Source: Strongylocentrotus purpuratus
Taxonomy: Eukaryota; Echinodermata; Echinoidea; Camarodonta; Strongylocentrotidae
Length of the DNA: 64,000 bases
Assembly: GCF_000002235.5 (NCBI RefSeq)
Contig: NW_022145607.1
Coordinates: forward strand, 38,348,529-38,412,528
Direction of reading: 5' to 3'
The translations under genes and the position numbers were made by a program. The stretch's first letter is position 1; each line of letters starts with the position of its first letter. Positions 11,592 through 22,049 of the stretch are shown piece after piece. Under the pieces are notes generated by a model. That model was not told the origin of the DNA and made no database searches. It was given only the letters and a program-made list of their open reading frames with translations.

Positions 11592-12761
11592 AGTGAGCAC
11601 ATTTTTTTTTTTTTGATCCTCAAAAAAATTTCAATTTGCACCCCCCTTGAGCGCCAGGGGGGGGGGCCCCAACCCCAAAAAAGGTAAAAATCACGTGATT
11701 TTACATGATTTTTTTCTCAAGGGGGGGGGCCCGGGCCCCCGGGCCCCCCCCCCCCCCCTGGATCCGCCACTGGGACACTGATTGGCGTGAGGTCTAGGGG
11801 GCGGAGACCCGAGAAGCTCAGGGTTTTAAGCATTAAATTACCGTTAGATGAGCATATTTTGATACCTTATTTGTGACAAGGGCAGGACACTGATTGGCGG
11901 GAGGTCTAGGGGGCGGAGACCCCAGAAGCTCACGGGTTTTAAGCATTAAATTACCGTCAGATGAGCATCCATGGATTTGTTTTGGGGCCTAGGTGGGGTC
12001 CAGGGGGCAGAGCCACCGGAGGTCAAGGTTTTTATGCCTTTCATCACGGTCAGATGAGCAAAGTTTGACACCTCAGTATTTTATGACAAAGGCAGGTCAC
12101 TATTCTTTTTTTTCTTTCTTTAGGAAGTTGCCATTTTTCAACAAACGTATAAAAAAGGTATAATTTACTAAAGATTGAGGAAAATCTCGGAAAATTATGT
12201 AATTTCAGCAAGTAAATCACCGGTATCGAATTAGAAATAAACCACGTTTGAGGTAGGGCCTTTCGCTCCCCCCCCCCGATCCACATGTTGTTGGCGGGAT
12301 TAATCGCAACTTTCTCCCTTCTTTTCACCCTTTCTTTTCCTCTTCCTCTTTTTTGTTCCCTTTTAGCTCTCCTCTTACCCTTTGCCTTCCTTTCTCCTTT
12401 TTTTTTTGAGGGGGAAGGGGGGTATTCAGGGGCGTTCTGCCCCCTCCCCGAACTACAACTTGTTTGGGGGGGATTGCAACTGATATCCCCCTTCTTTTCT
12501 TTCTGCTTCCTCTTTTTTCTTTTTTCTTTCACTTTCATCCCTTTCTCTTTTTTTGTTTATGGGGGGGGGGGGGAGGTTACAGCTAGGAGGTATGGCCCTT
12601 TCGCCACCCCCCCCCCTCCCCTTTTTTCTTCTTCCTCGTCTTTCTTTCCCTTTTTCTCCTCTTCCCTTTTCCTTCTTTTCCTTCACTCTCTTTCTCTTTT
12701 TTGGCGGTGGGGGGGGGGGGGCAAGGCCCGCTCGCCCCCCCCCCCTCTGGATCCGCGCCTG
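10794..12761. mobile_element. Non-autonomous hAT element, boundary copy 1
   Basis: Ends are CAGGCGCGGATCCAG and CTGGATCCGCGCCTG, a perfect inverted pair of hAT type. The left flank is GTTTGAAC (10786-10793) and the right flank AATGCACT (12762-12769), so the two flanks of this copy do not match each other. The interior has about six tandem units of ~110 bp (words GGTCTAGGGGGCGGAGACCC, AAGCTCAGGGTTTTAAGCAT, CAGATGAGCATATTTTGATA), then poly-pyrimidine and poly-G/C blocks. A second hAT element (11341-11772) has inserted into it. No transposase is present. The same element in the same orientation is at 31990-33159. Confidence 0.88.
11341..11772. mobile_element. hAT MITE nested in boundary copy 1
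   Basis: Runs from CAGGCGCGGATCCAGG to CTGGATCCGCCACTG and is flanked on both sides by the identical octamer GGACACTG (11333-11340 and 11773-11780). It is extremely rich in G runs, including one of more than 25 G around 11560-11590, and ends in C runs. It interrupts one of the ~110-bp tandem units of the host element. Confidence 0.9.
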
Positions 12762-14059
12762 AATGCACTGTCTTGCTGTTTTATTTATATATATCATGGA
12801 TAATAGTACTTAATCCATTGAACTACACGATAATCCTGCGATCCGATTTTACGAAGAAATAGCGATTATATTAGATAAAGAAATCAAAACAAAGATTATC
12901 TCCCGATAGCAAACAGAACCTAGCTTTGGCGCGTTTATAGAAAAAAAAGTCGAATTGGCTTCATAATTATCGTAGACAGCCGCACCAATAGTCTCAAGTC
13001 ACGAGGATTTAGGTTTTTCCTCCTCCAAGGAAGCATAACATTATGTTGAAATGTAGAATATATTAATCATATGACTATTCAGAACGTCTGTCATTTAGAT
13101 TTTCGATTTTCGAATTTTCAAATGCGATTGTAAATTTTTCCAAAACCAGATCGCAGTCATAGCGATTTAAAGGCTTTGCCGTTGTCGAAATGCAGCGATT
13201 AATTCAAATAAAATACACCGATGAAATGAAACATGTGGTTTTGAGCTTCGATTTAATCATGATTATGATTCACAAATTTGTATTGTATTTTAAGTGCAGA
13301 GAACATTAACAACAGATCAATGATGATGAAGAAGGGACTGTAAACAATAACAGAAAAATGAGAAAAAGGGGACTGAAAAGAAGAGGAAAGCAGAAAACAT
13401 TCTGCAACACTATTAATTTCAAATGTGTGTGTTTACATAAAAAACAAATAACACTTGAACCGAATATGATTTGATTGGGGAAACAGTCGACCATGTAGTA
13501 TCCTGATAACATGTAAAGAGAAATCTATCTGGAATTAAAAAAAACACATTACAAATTCTGCACTGTAATATTTGTATAAGAAAAAATCAATTATTAACAT
13601 GTAAAGAAGGCACTGCCAATTCGGATACACGCATTTTAACTGTTTAATTTGAACAATAAATTATTTTTTACAATGAAATTATTAGTGATATATGTGAGTA
13701 TCTGTCTAGATATAAATAAAATTATGTCAATAATCATATTAAATAACCTTTCATCTGCTAGGAGCGCTGATTAACACATTCACATGTGTGCCTCGAGTGG
13801 TAATCGGGAAGAAAGTATGATCTGAACTACGTCTTTAATACAAAAGCCTTACATAATGACCCATTCCAGCCTTAATTAAATACAAGACCAACTCCTTATG
13901 TTGTTTTGCACAATTACCGTCCAGATTTAAAGTATAGAACATGGATATTATGTAAGTGACCAAACAAATAGTTGTTAACATCTTTTTGTAATCTGTTGAA
14001 TTTGAATCATAGATCATCGTTTGGACGTCGCCACAAAAACGTCCGTAGACTTGGTCTAT
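12762..14059. other. Unique AT-rich DNA, no gene seen
   Basis: The first part of the 19-kb segment between the two boundary hAT copies. No exon with convincing coding character was found on either strand, and the short reading frames at 13306-13512 and 13835-14017 have no recognisable motif. Confidence 0.4.
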
Positions 14060-14248
14060 CTACGCAGATTCTGCTGAGGCAGCGCTGACGGAATCTGCTG
14101 GGGCCTCCTCTGAACTAGATCGCTTCTCGCGACCTGCCGAGTCTGATTCTGAGCCTACAGCTCGCTTCTCGCGATCTGCTGAGTCTGAGCCTGTAGATCG
14201 CTTCTCGAGACCTGCCGAGTTTGAATCTGAGCCTACAGATCGCTTCAC
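14060..14248 (-). CDS. Hypothetical KR-punctuated acidic repeat peptide (exon or pseudogene)
   Basis: On the minus strand an open frame encodes tandem Ser/Asp/Glu-rich units separated by dibasic Lys-Arg: SVGSDSNSAGLEKR, STGSDSADREKR, AVGSESDSAGREKR, then an acidic Ala/Ser tail and a stop. Dibasic sites between repeated acidic segments are typical of secreted precursors cut by proprotein convertases. No signal peptide is attached. A good 3' splice site (pyrimidine tract then CAG) lies upstream at about 14302-14306, but this frame meets a TGA between that site and the first KR. The units could be a 3' exon read from elsewhere, a decayed gene, or a chance in-frame minisatellite. Family not recognised. 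Confidence 0.3.
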   Translation of the reverse strand: MKRSVGSDSNSAGLEKRSTGSDSADREKRAVGSESDSAGREKRSSSEEAPADSVSAASAESA

Positions 14249-14589
14249 CAGAACCCTTCCATGCCACCATCATCTATCTTTCTCATGCTCTTCTTGCCGA
14301 ACCTGCCTGAGGAATAGAGAAATAATGATACAAATAAGTCAGGGATCTTCTGTCTGTTCACGTGTAATGTATGTGAAAATGGAATGATACATGGCTTCGC
14401 TTATTCATGTTTAAAAAGCGCAAGATGATTTTTTCTTCTAACAAACATAATGTATTGAAAGATTATGACAAACAAATTGCCGAGTTACTACACTACAAGG
14501 CTTTTCACATAATTATGCCTTGGTTTATAAATATATATATAATAAATAATAGTGGGTTCTTGTATCGAGCTCAATTCTGTCAGACTTGA

Positions 14590-14773
14590 TGCTCCTGGCG
14601 CTCCAGAATATTACACTGGCTTTTGCACGACTGCCATTACAGCGCACGAGCATTTCAAGGAATTAATTCATGCCAGGTACCCATTTACATCACCTGGGTT
14701 GAGTGTGGCAAATATAGATCAATGTCTTGCCAAAGGACATTAGTGCCGCATCGGGACTCGACCACGACACCTC
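14590..14773 (-). mobile_element. tRNA-derived SINE, GTCTTGCCAAAGGACATT family, copy 1
   Basis: Minus-strand copy of a SINE whose body carries TGCCAAAGGACATTAGTGC and CACCTGGGTTGAGTGTGGCA on the plus strand. The tRNA-like head at the right end (about 14740-14773) is shortened. Other copies are at 26925-27020, 62130-62345 and 63318-63552, all in the same orientation. Confidence 0.7.
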
Positions 14774-15388
14774 TACATGTATATGTATGTGATATATATA
14801 TATTTATTTGAACGAATGAATAGAACGCACAACAATGGTCTTACACATTACATTATTTTAACAATAATTTTTATTGTACGTAGCGTGTTTTTATTAGGGC
14901 ACACAACAGTACACGATCCGACTGCGATACGATTTTTGAAGAAGTTGCGATTGAAGGACAAAATATTATTGTACCTTGTGATGACGTTTTGTTGCATATA
15001 TATATATATATATACACATATAAGAATAAAAAGGGTTTAAATAGTAGTCATCAAACCTGGTCTGAATAGTCATTGAATAATAAAATCTAAATTTCAGGTG
15101 ATTTCAAACCTTCCCGGAGGACATGCCAATCCGACTCATAATCACTGTGAGCTCAAATCAGCTTTGAACATGCTGTTATGCATTCTCATTTAAAAGTGAA
15201 ATAGTACTACTTTGACATTTTACAACGTCACTCATTGTGTGAACAAGCTTCTCCCGAATCATCGGGGCAATCGCGTCGGGTCGGGGGGTCGCGTTACCGA
15301 CCTTTTGTGAAAAACATGCCATTTTATTGACGGGGGAATGTTTGTGAAATAAACACCTCTCTTCTACGAATCGCCTGTTCCAATTTAC

Positions 15389-15592
15389 CTAACACTTTGT
15401 GAAAATCCTACAGCAAACGCAACCATGCACCGGCCGACACGAACGCGATGACCCGATGGTTCGAAGTGAGCCGTGTGACACAGGGCATTTAATAGAGTGT
15501 GAACTACTACGTGCACGTGCTTGAGATTGGCCTATGCTCATCAAGAGACAGAGAGACACGATGAGAATGATCGACATCTTGAAAGTGTTCAT
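15389..15592 (-). CDS. Putative small secreted cysteine-rich peptide
   Basis: A 67-residue minus-strand frame starts with a textbook signal peptide (basic start, hydrophobic run MSIILIVSLCLLMS, then GQSQA as a likely cleavage site). The mature part has about 40 residues, is rich in Arg/Ser/His and has six cysteines in the order C-x15-C-x5-C-x-C-C-x5-C, ending CVCCRIFTKC. Size, charge and paired cysteines resemble secreted antimicrobial or toxin-like peptides, but the spacing does not match defensins, big defensins or strongylocins as far as I can recall, so no family is claimed. The stop codon TAG is immediately followed by GTAAAT, so the exon could also be spliced there. It sits inside the 22.4-kb hAT-bounded block. 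Confidence 0.42.
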   Translation of the reverse strand: MNTFKMSIILIVSLCLLMSIGQSQARARSSSHSIKCPVSHGSLRTIGSSRSCRPVHGCVCCRIFTKC

Positions 15593-16287
15593 GTTGAGAA
15601 AAAAAAATGAACAAATGAATAAGTAAATAACATATATGCAAAAACAACTGTAATGGGGGCCGTAACGGGTTGGTGATTACGAGATCAGAAACAAAAAAGA
15701 ATACGATACAGGCTCAGAAGTACAGTTGATGTCCACTTTATTTTCTATAATGTCGCTACAAATTCAGCCGAAGCTCCAGTAGTTTAAAGGAAGATTATTA
15801 TTTAAGGACATTTTATATTAGCTATTCTCCAGAGGCTGGGTGGCCTATCTAGATAAAACGAAATTAGCAGCACATCCTCAATAGAAAATAGAACAAACTA
15901 AACGGGTTTACGAAGTCATGCACATGGCGCTTAAATACTCATGCGCCGGCGACATGACTTCAATGTCACATGATCTTATTAGCTAATCGGGAGGCCCTTA
16001 CGAATACAACCGATTACGGGATAGGATTTAATTATAGAATGATTCGTAAGCCACCCGATCTCGAGATTAGTTCAATCTACCAGTCAAGAGAGAAGTTATA
16101 CATTCAATTTAATATAACAAATGACATTAAAGCACAAAAATAGAGTGGTTAGTTCTGACTGCGTACCGGTGAAAGTAGGAGGAGCCTAGAGCCCCGCAAG
16201 AATGTTCGATAACAGGAAAAATAGTCTATAGTGTTTATCGGAAACAAGCACCTGTAAATCTTATGCAGAACTTCAAATTCAGGGGTT
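15593..16287. other. Gene-poor stretch upstream of the cysteine-rich peptide
   Basis: No coding region seen. It would contain the promoter of the minus-strand peptide; a GCATATATG sequence about 50 bp before its start codon is the only TATA-like candidate. Confidence 0.35.
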
Positions 16288-16295
16288 GTTTACCC

Positions 16296-16798
16296 CAGCG
16301 GCGAGAAGAGGGGGGGGGGGGCCAATCCGTGAGAAAATATTAGTTGCGACTCAGCCACTGGTGAATAAGCGGGGGGGGGGGGGGGGGGGGGGTAGGAAGC
16401 ACTTTTTGGGGTCCAATTTTTCAGGAAATATTTTACGCCGACTCGGCTAGCCGGTGAATAAGCGGGGGGGGGGGGGGGGGGGGGGTGGGTGGAGATCACT
16501 ATTTTTGTTTGTTTGGCCTAATTCCTGATAATTTTTTTTTTTAAAGTATTATTTTTGGATGTTGTTGACCCGTCAGCCGCCCCCCCCCCCCGTGAATCCG
16601 CGCTTAAAGAGGATCAAGTCGGCGACAGGGGGGGGGTCAAATCTCAATACAAAATTTAGCGCCGACTCAGCCGGCCGGCGAATAAGCGGGGGGGGGGCGT
16701 TTTTGTTTTTGTTTTAAAAAAGGTTAATTTTACGTTATTATCCTATATTTTTTTATCGTTTTTTTTGGGGGGGGGGCGGGCCTGAAAAATCGCCCCTG
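16296..16798. mobile_element. Poly-G-rich hAT MITE with perfect 8-bp duplication
   Basis: Begins CAGCGGCGAGAAG and ends CGCCCCTG, flanked by GTTTACCC at 16288-16295 and 16799-16806. The inside repeats AGTCGGCG / GCCGACTCAGCCGGC and GAATAAGCGGGG modules and has several G runs of 10-20 bases. Non-coding; sequences of this kind recur at about 29500-29840, 37731-38094 and 42554-42801. Confidence 0.88.
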
Positions 16799-16806
16799 GT
16801 TTACCC

Positions 16807-18225
16807 GTACCTGGCATACTATCGGGGACATAATTAATTCTGTTCAACTTTAAATGTATACAAAGTCAAACTAATAACCATACAAATGATCAACTTAACC
16901 CAACTCCTCTATATTGCTATAGCGCCATGTTTAGTTCAATGCTTTGCCCAACTCAGCGTACCACTACGTTGCTGCTACTACTGCTACTACTATTACTACT
17001 AATAATGGCACTGTAGTAGTAATAATGATGATGATAATAGTTTATAAATATTGACTGCCTTGAGGAGCACGGTTACAACTATTGCCCGATGCGATCTTGT
17101 AACTCTAAATGACGAGCAGTAAAGTGCAGTCTCGAGATCTCCGAGGAGCCATAGTGTCACGAACAAATAAACAATAATAATCTAAAGTGTTAGTCCAAGC
17201 AAAAAAGAGATATTTTAACAAAACATGTCTCTTAAAGAGTATTTATTCAATTGATGGGTCAAAGGTTGTTTTCCCATTCTAGCAGCAATGCGCCCCAACC
17301 CGGGTACCCATTGTTAACTTTACGCGCCACGATTGTTGGCTGCATTTACACTGCGACCGAAAATCGTCGTTCTTTCTCACATTCCGGTGTTTCGCCGACG
17401 CGACGAAAAATCGAAATCGAAAAACCCATTTCTGGATTGCGGATTTTTTAAACGCCCCGCCGTAGTGTCTCCGAATTCTTGCAAAGTAAAAGCAAATTTC
17501 GTTAAGAAACCATTTTTTCGTCACGCGACTCTCTTCGATTTCGCGCTAGCGCATGCAATACATGAAGGGCCCTGACGAGTCGCGTATGTGCACTTTTTTC
17601 ACCCAACCCCCCCCCCCCCCCCCCAACAAAACAAACAACAACAAAAAACCAAAACGGTAAAAGTAAACTTCGACGTTTTTTCTTGGGTTTTTTCAGTAGT
17701 GTAAATGAGGTCCAAGAAGATCGACTTTTCAAAATGGTCTTTTGTATTATTTTTTTTATGGGACTATTGTACAGAGTGCCCACGCCTTTGCAACTTCTTT
17801 GTCTGCGCATACCGGTAGTTCCGCGTATATGTATTATGCGATTCTTACAAAACAAAACATGCAGCCGAATACCGTGTATGTAAACAAAAATCGTACTTTT
17901 ACCCACAAGCCTCGAAATGCTACCGTTCACGTCAAAAAGAGCTGCATGTAAAGTGTTTGCAACGTCAAAATGACACCACTGCCTTTTTCTTGTGACAGTT
18001 TGACCCACATTTTGGCATAACTACTCTCTAGAATAAGGAACATTGATGAACGTATAATATCTATTTCAATTGTTGGACGATTCCATCAAGCGTTTATCCA
18101 TTTTACAGTTATCCATTCATGCATTCATGTATGTTTTTAAGATTTAGTTGATTATCAAATCGATAATCTGTGTATGATGATCATGTAGGTCTCATCGTGT
18201 CTACTTTAAACCCACTCATCTCAAC
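16807..18225. other. Intergenic stretch, possible degraded TIR element 17250-18015
   Basis: No gene recognised. Around 17253-17265 the sequence ATGGGTCAAAGG and around 17998-18010 its approximate complement GTTTGACCCACAT could be the ends of an old ~760-bp inverted-repeat element, with CGA-rich interior. The match is short, so this is weak. Confidence 0.3.
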
Positions 18226-18720
18226 TCAGTCTACTCAAATCAACTCATCTCAACTCCCTCAAATCAAAATAACATCAGATCTGATCAAATAAATCAAATA
18301 AAATCAAATTCACTAAAGCAAAATTAAATCAAATCAGATCAGATCAAATTAAACAGATTAAATCAAATCAAATCAAATCAGATCAGATCAAATTAAACCA
18401 GATCAGACCAAATAAAAAAAAAGTTTAAACAGATAAAATTAGACCAGGGCCCTGTTTTTATCAAGACATTGATTCGACTCAATCGTAATATAGAATTAAT
18501 CGCAACTGTGTACTTAAAAGATAGGAGTTGCGATTATTTTCAAGATGCGATCGATTCGAATCAATCGTATATCTTCATAAAACGGGCCCTGATCAGACCA
18601 ATTAAGATCATACCTTATAATATTAAAATCAAATCAAGTTAAGTCAATTGAAGTCAAAACAAATCAAATCAAGGCATTTCAAGTCAAGTCATGTCAAGCC
18701 AAATCAAATCAAATCAAAAA
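18226..18720. repeat. Degenerate (AAATC)n / AGATC satellite-like tract
   Basis: Nearly 350 bp of variants of AAATCAAATC, AGATCAGATC and AAGTCAAGTC, interrupted by the fold-back element at 18445-18591. Confidence 0.8.
18445..18591. mobile_element. Fold-back MITE, AGGGCCCTG family, copy 2
   Basis: CAGGGCCCTGTTTTTATCAA is mirrored by TTCATAAAACGGGCCCTG. The interior holds GATTCGA / TCGAATC and ATCGCAACT / AGTTGCGAT complementary words. Related to 7467-7629. Confidence 0.72.
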
Positions 18721-19717
18721 CTCACTATGATGATATCAGAGTATTTAACTTACGATGCTTTGAGTTGTTGAACGTCTGGTGAAACAGAAAAACGAGACAA
18801 GAAGTGAACACCAGATTCGCATTGAATAATGACGAAATTTAGCTCTGTTCGAAAAGCAGCTCTTATTTATAGGTTTTGAACGGTATAATGTCTTTGATGC
18901 ATTATACAAATAAAATATACGGCATAACAACACAATTATACCAACTATTTGTATTGCGTCAGTTCATTGATAGTGCGCGACAACCACCACAATTAAATGC
19001 ACCCAATAACCCCCACACCTTTTGAAATAAGCTAATCAAACATAATCTAAAACGTGGTGATCGAAGCACAACGAATAAAGAATAAAGAATAAAGAATAAT
19101 ATTTTGTTTATTCAATCAGGTTGACAAACGCCCCCATTCATTAATTGGATGTCCTCATTTATTAGGTTGACAAACAACCAATTTGTTTATTGGTTCGCTT
19201 TATTTGTTCATTGGCAAGGCCAATATTTAACTTTAATTTAAAAAATCATATGATACTGTTGACATGACCAAAAAATGATTTATTGATGAACTAATGGACT
19301 TTCGATCATGTGAATCAACCTTGATATCATGGCAGCTTTTGTTTCGATCGGATTTTAGAGACTACGTGACTCTAATGGCCATTGGTTGCGTCATCAGCCC
19401 CACTGTTGCGCATCCATTTCTTTAATGACGTGCAAGGACTTTTTGTTTATGTTCATAACTTTCCGCAAGCAGATTTCCTCGGATAGATTTTGTTGTAGTT
19501 GAAGCAGTATGCGGGAAGAGTAAAAAGGAGAATAAGAAGTAGAAGAAGAAGAAGAAAAAGAAAAAAGTGGAGGAAGGAGAACGTGATGAAGAATAAAAAG
19601 AGGAAGCAACGTGTTGATACGCAAAGCACAGACACTCATACTGTCATACATACACACAAAAAACGTAGTCTTTGCTTTCAAGTTGTGAGAGAGTAAAATA
19701 ATTAAAAGGTAAAGCTA
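18721..19717. other. AT-rich stretch, no gene seen
   Basis: Contains an (AAAGAATA)n run near 19076-19100 and purine-rich DNA around 19530-19610. Small reading frames here have no recognisable features. Confidence 0.4.
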
Positions 19718-20196
19718 CAGTCCCATATACGTCCCGGACCGTCCCGGACCATCCCGGACCCCATCCGGGGTGATCCGGGATTCGGTCCGTGTTGACACCG
19801 TGTTGGCACCGGGGTGGTCCTGGATGGTCCTGGATGGTCCTGGATGGTCCTGGATGGTCCTGGGCGGTCCGGGAGTCGACCCCGGATGTTTTTGACGGTC
19901 AAAAACTACTGCCGGGGGTGGTCCGGGACAATAGTTTGATCCGGGGTGATCCGTGTAGCCACCGTGCTGGGTCCGGGGTCATCCGTAGTGGCACCGGGGC
20001 GGTCCGTGTTGATCCGTGGCAGTCCGGGAGTGAGTTATTGACCCCGGATCACCCCGGCGCCCCTACGGATGATCCCGGACCCAGCACGGTGGCGACACGG
20101 ATCACCCTGGACCAGCACGGGATGATCCGTGTTGGCACCGGGATGGTCCGGTGTCATCCGTGTTGGCACCGTGTTGGCACCGGGGTGGTCCGGGAC

Positions 20197-20653
20197 GCGT
20201 ATTTTTTATTTACACGGCAGCGAGGGGAAAAGCTCGGTTAATTCCAATGAAACCGCTCGCGGAGAGTCTAGTCTGTAGTGCGTGTACATATGATGATGTA
20301 CTGCTGAATATAACTTGTTTTGTCGATGTACTGTGTGTTGTTGATACGTGACCGAGGGCATGTATATGTTCACGCTCTCTGTGCCAGGATGTCGCATACA
20401 TATCATATACTGCCGTCTCTGTTTATTGCATAAGACATCTATTTTTGTTTTTCTTGTTTTCCTTTTGATGTCTTTCTTCGGTTCTTTCTCTAGATGCTAG
20501 ATCTATATGTTAAGTACAATTCTCTTTTAAATACATTGCACTACACTGCTAGGTACTCGTATTCCGATTCGATCTAGTTTAGACTCTTCGCGAGCGGTTT
20601 CATTGGAATTAATAGAGAAATTCCCCTCGCTGCTGTGTAAATAAAAAATACGC
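20197..20653. mobile_element. Long-TIR element with 9-bp duplication (Mutator-like)
   Basis: The inverted arms are ~75 bp and close to 90% identical. Both start GCGTATTTTTTATTTACAC and continue through GCAGCGAGGGGAA, TTAATTCCAATGAAACCGCT and GAGTCTA. The arms are flanked by GTCCGGGAC at 20188-20196 and 20654-20662. A 9-bp duplication with long inverted repeats is the pattern of non-autonomous Mutator-like elements, but GTCCGGGAC is also a common word of the surrounding GC-rich element, so the duplication is less decisive here. The ~300-bp middle is non-coding. Confidence 0.7.
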
Positions 20654-21185
20654 GTCCGGGACGGTCCGTGGCGGCTCCGTGCTGGGTCTGGAATGATCTG
20701 TACTGCTGCCGGGGCTATGCCCGGACGGTCCGGGGCGGTCCGTAGTGGTACCGTGTTGGGTCCGGGGAGACGGTCGGCGGTTGCGATTTTTTGAACAAAC
20801 ATCCCGGACCATCCCGATCACCCCAGACCATGGTCCGGGATGGTCCGGAGTGGTCCGTGCTCGCCCTTACAAAAAAATGTTCAATGGTATACCAATGGTA
20901 TATCATTCAGAAGTACCACTGAAAATACCATTCGGATACCAATGAGATTACGCTCGCAACGTACCATTGGGCACCATTCATCTACCAGTGAAATTGCATT
21001 CAACCATATCAACCTAATAATAATTTTTTGGACGCTCATTTGCATAATCACCAATGGTAGATGAATGGTACCATTGACACATTGAAATTTGAATATAAAA
21101 TATGCAAATTTGTTACAATTATTCTACCATTCACCATTGGAATACCATTCACCATTGAAATTTGAATATGAAATATGCAAATTTT

Positions 21186-21793
21186 GTACCATTAATCTAC
21201 CATTGACCATTGACATACCAGTCACATACCATTCACCATTGGCCTACCATTTACCATCCACCATTGGCCTACCATTCACCATCCACCATTTGCCTATCAT
21301 TTACCATTCACCATTGGCCTACCATTCACCATTCACCATTGGCCTACCATTCACCATTCACCATTGGCCTACCATTCACCATTCACCATTGGCCTACCAT
21401 TCACCACCCACCATTGGCCTACCATTCACCATCCACCATTGGCCTACCATTGACCATCCACCATTGGCCTACCATTTACCATCCACCATTGGTCTACCAT
21501 TGACCATCCACCATTGGCCTACCATTCACCATTCACCATTGGCCTACCATTCACCATCCACCATTGGCCTACCATTCACCACCCACCATTGGCCTACCAT
21601 TCACCATCCACCATTGGCCTACTATTCACCATTCACCATTGGCCTACCATTGACCATCCACCATTAGCCTACCATTGACCATCCACCATTGGCCTACCAT
21701 TGACCATCCACCATTGGCCCACCATTGACCATCCACCATTGGCCTACCATTGACCATCCACCATTGGACTACCATTGACCATCCACCATTGGC
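21186..21793 (+). repeat. 25-bp minisatellite, ACCATTGGCCT type
   Basis: About 24 tandem units with consensus CCATTGGCCTACCATT(G/C)ACCAT(C/T)CA. Variation falls in two classes (TTCACCATTCA and TTGACCATCCA) that are grouped along the array, the TTGACC form dominating the right half. Confidence 0.92.
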
Positions 21794-22049
21794 CTGACAA
21801 TGGTACACGAATGGTGGACAGTGAATGGTATACCAATGAAAAGACCAAAGGTGGATGGTAAATGGTTTGTCAATGGTAGGTCAATGGTGGTTGGTGAATG
21901 GTTTACCAATGGTATGTCACAATACATGGTAGATAGAGAATGTTATGTTATGCCAGTGGTTGCATTGAATGATAACAGTAAACCTATGGGAGAACAATGT
22001 GGATCGTGAATGGTATATATGCTAATGGCACCTACATGTAAATGGTGAG

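Noticed and set aside
12285-12803. Frames with poly-Pro, poly-Gly and poly-Lys/Arg
   Set aside because: They come from pyrimidine and poly-G/C blocks of the hAT boundary element; the same frames recur in the second copy at 32681-33340.
14262-15592. RFamide-type precursor: SVRFGKK formed by splicing 15389 to 14302
   Set aside because: The join gives an attractive RFGKK amidation motif and a phase-2 intron in the Arg codon as in NPY/NPF genes. But the frame needed in the first exon is not the one with the signal peptide and has upstream stops, so it is probably chance.
17250-18015. A 760-bp TIR transposon
   Set aside because: The inverted match is only about 10-12 bases with no target duplication, so it is listed only as a weak possibility.
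21089-21667. Frame rich in HHWPTI and PSTIGL repeats
   Set aside because: It is a translation of the 25-bp ACCATT minisatellite, open in several frames because the unit lacks stops.
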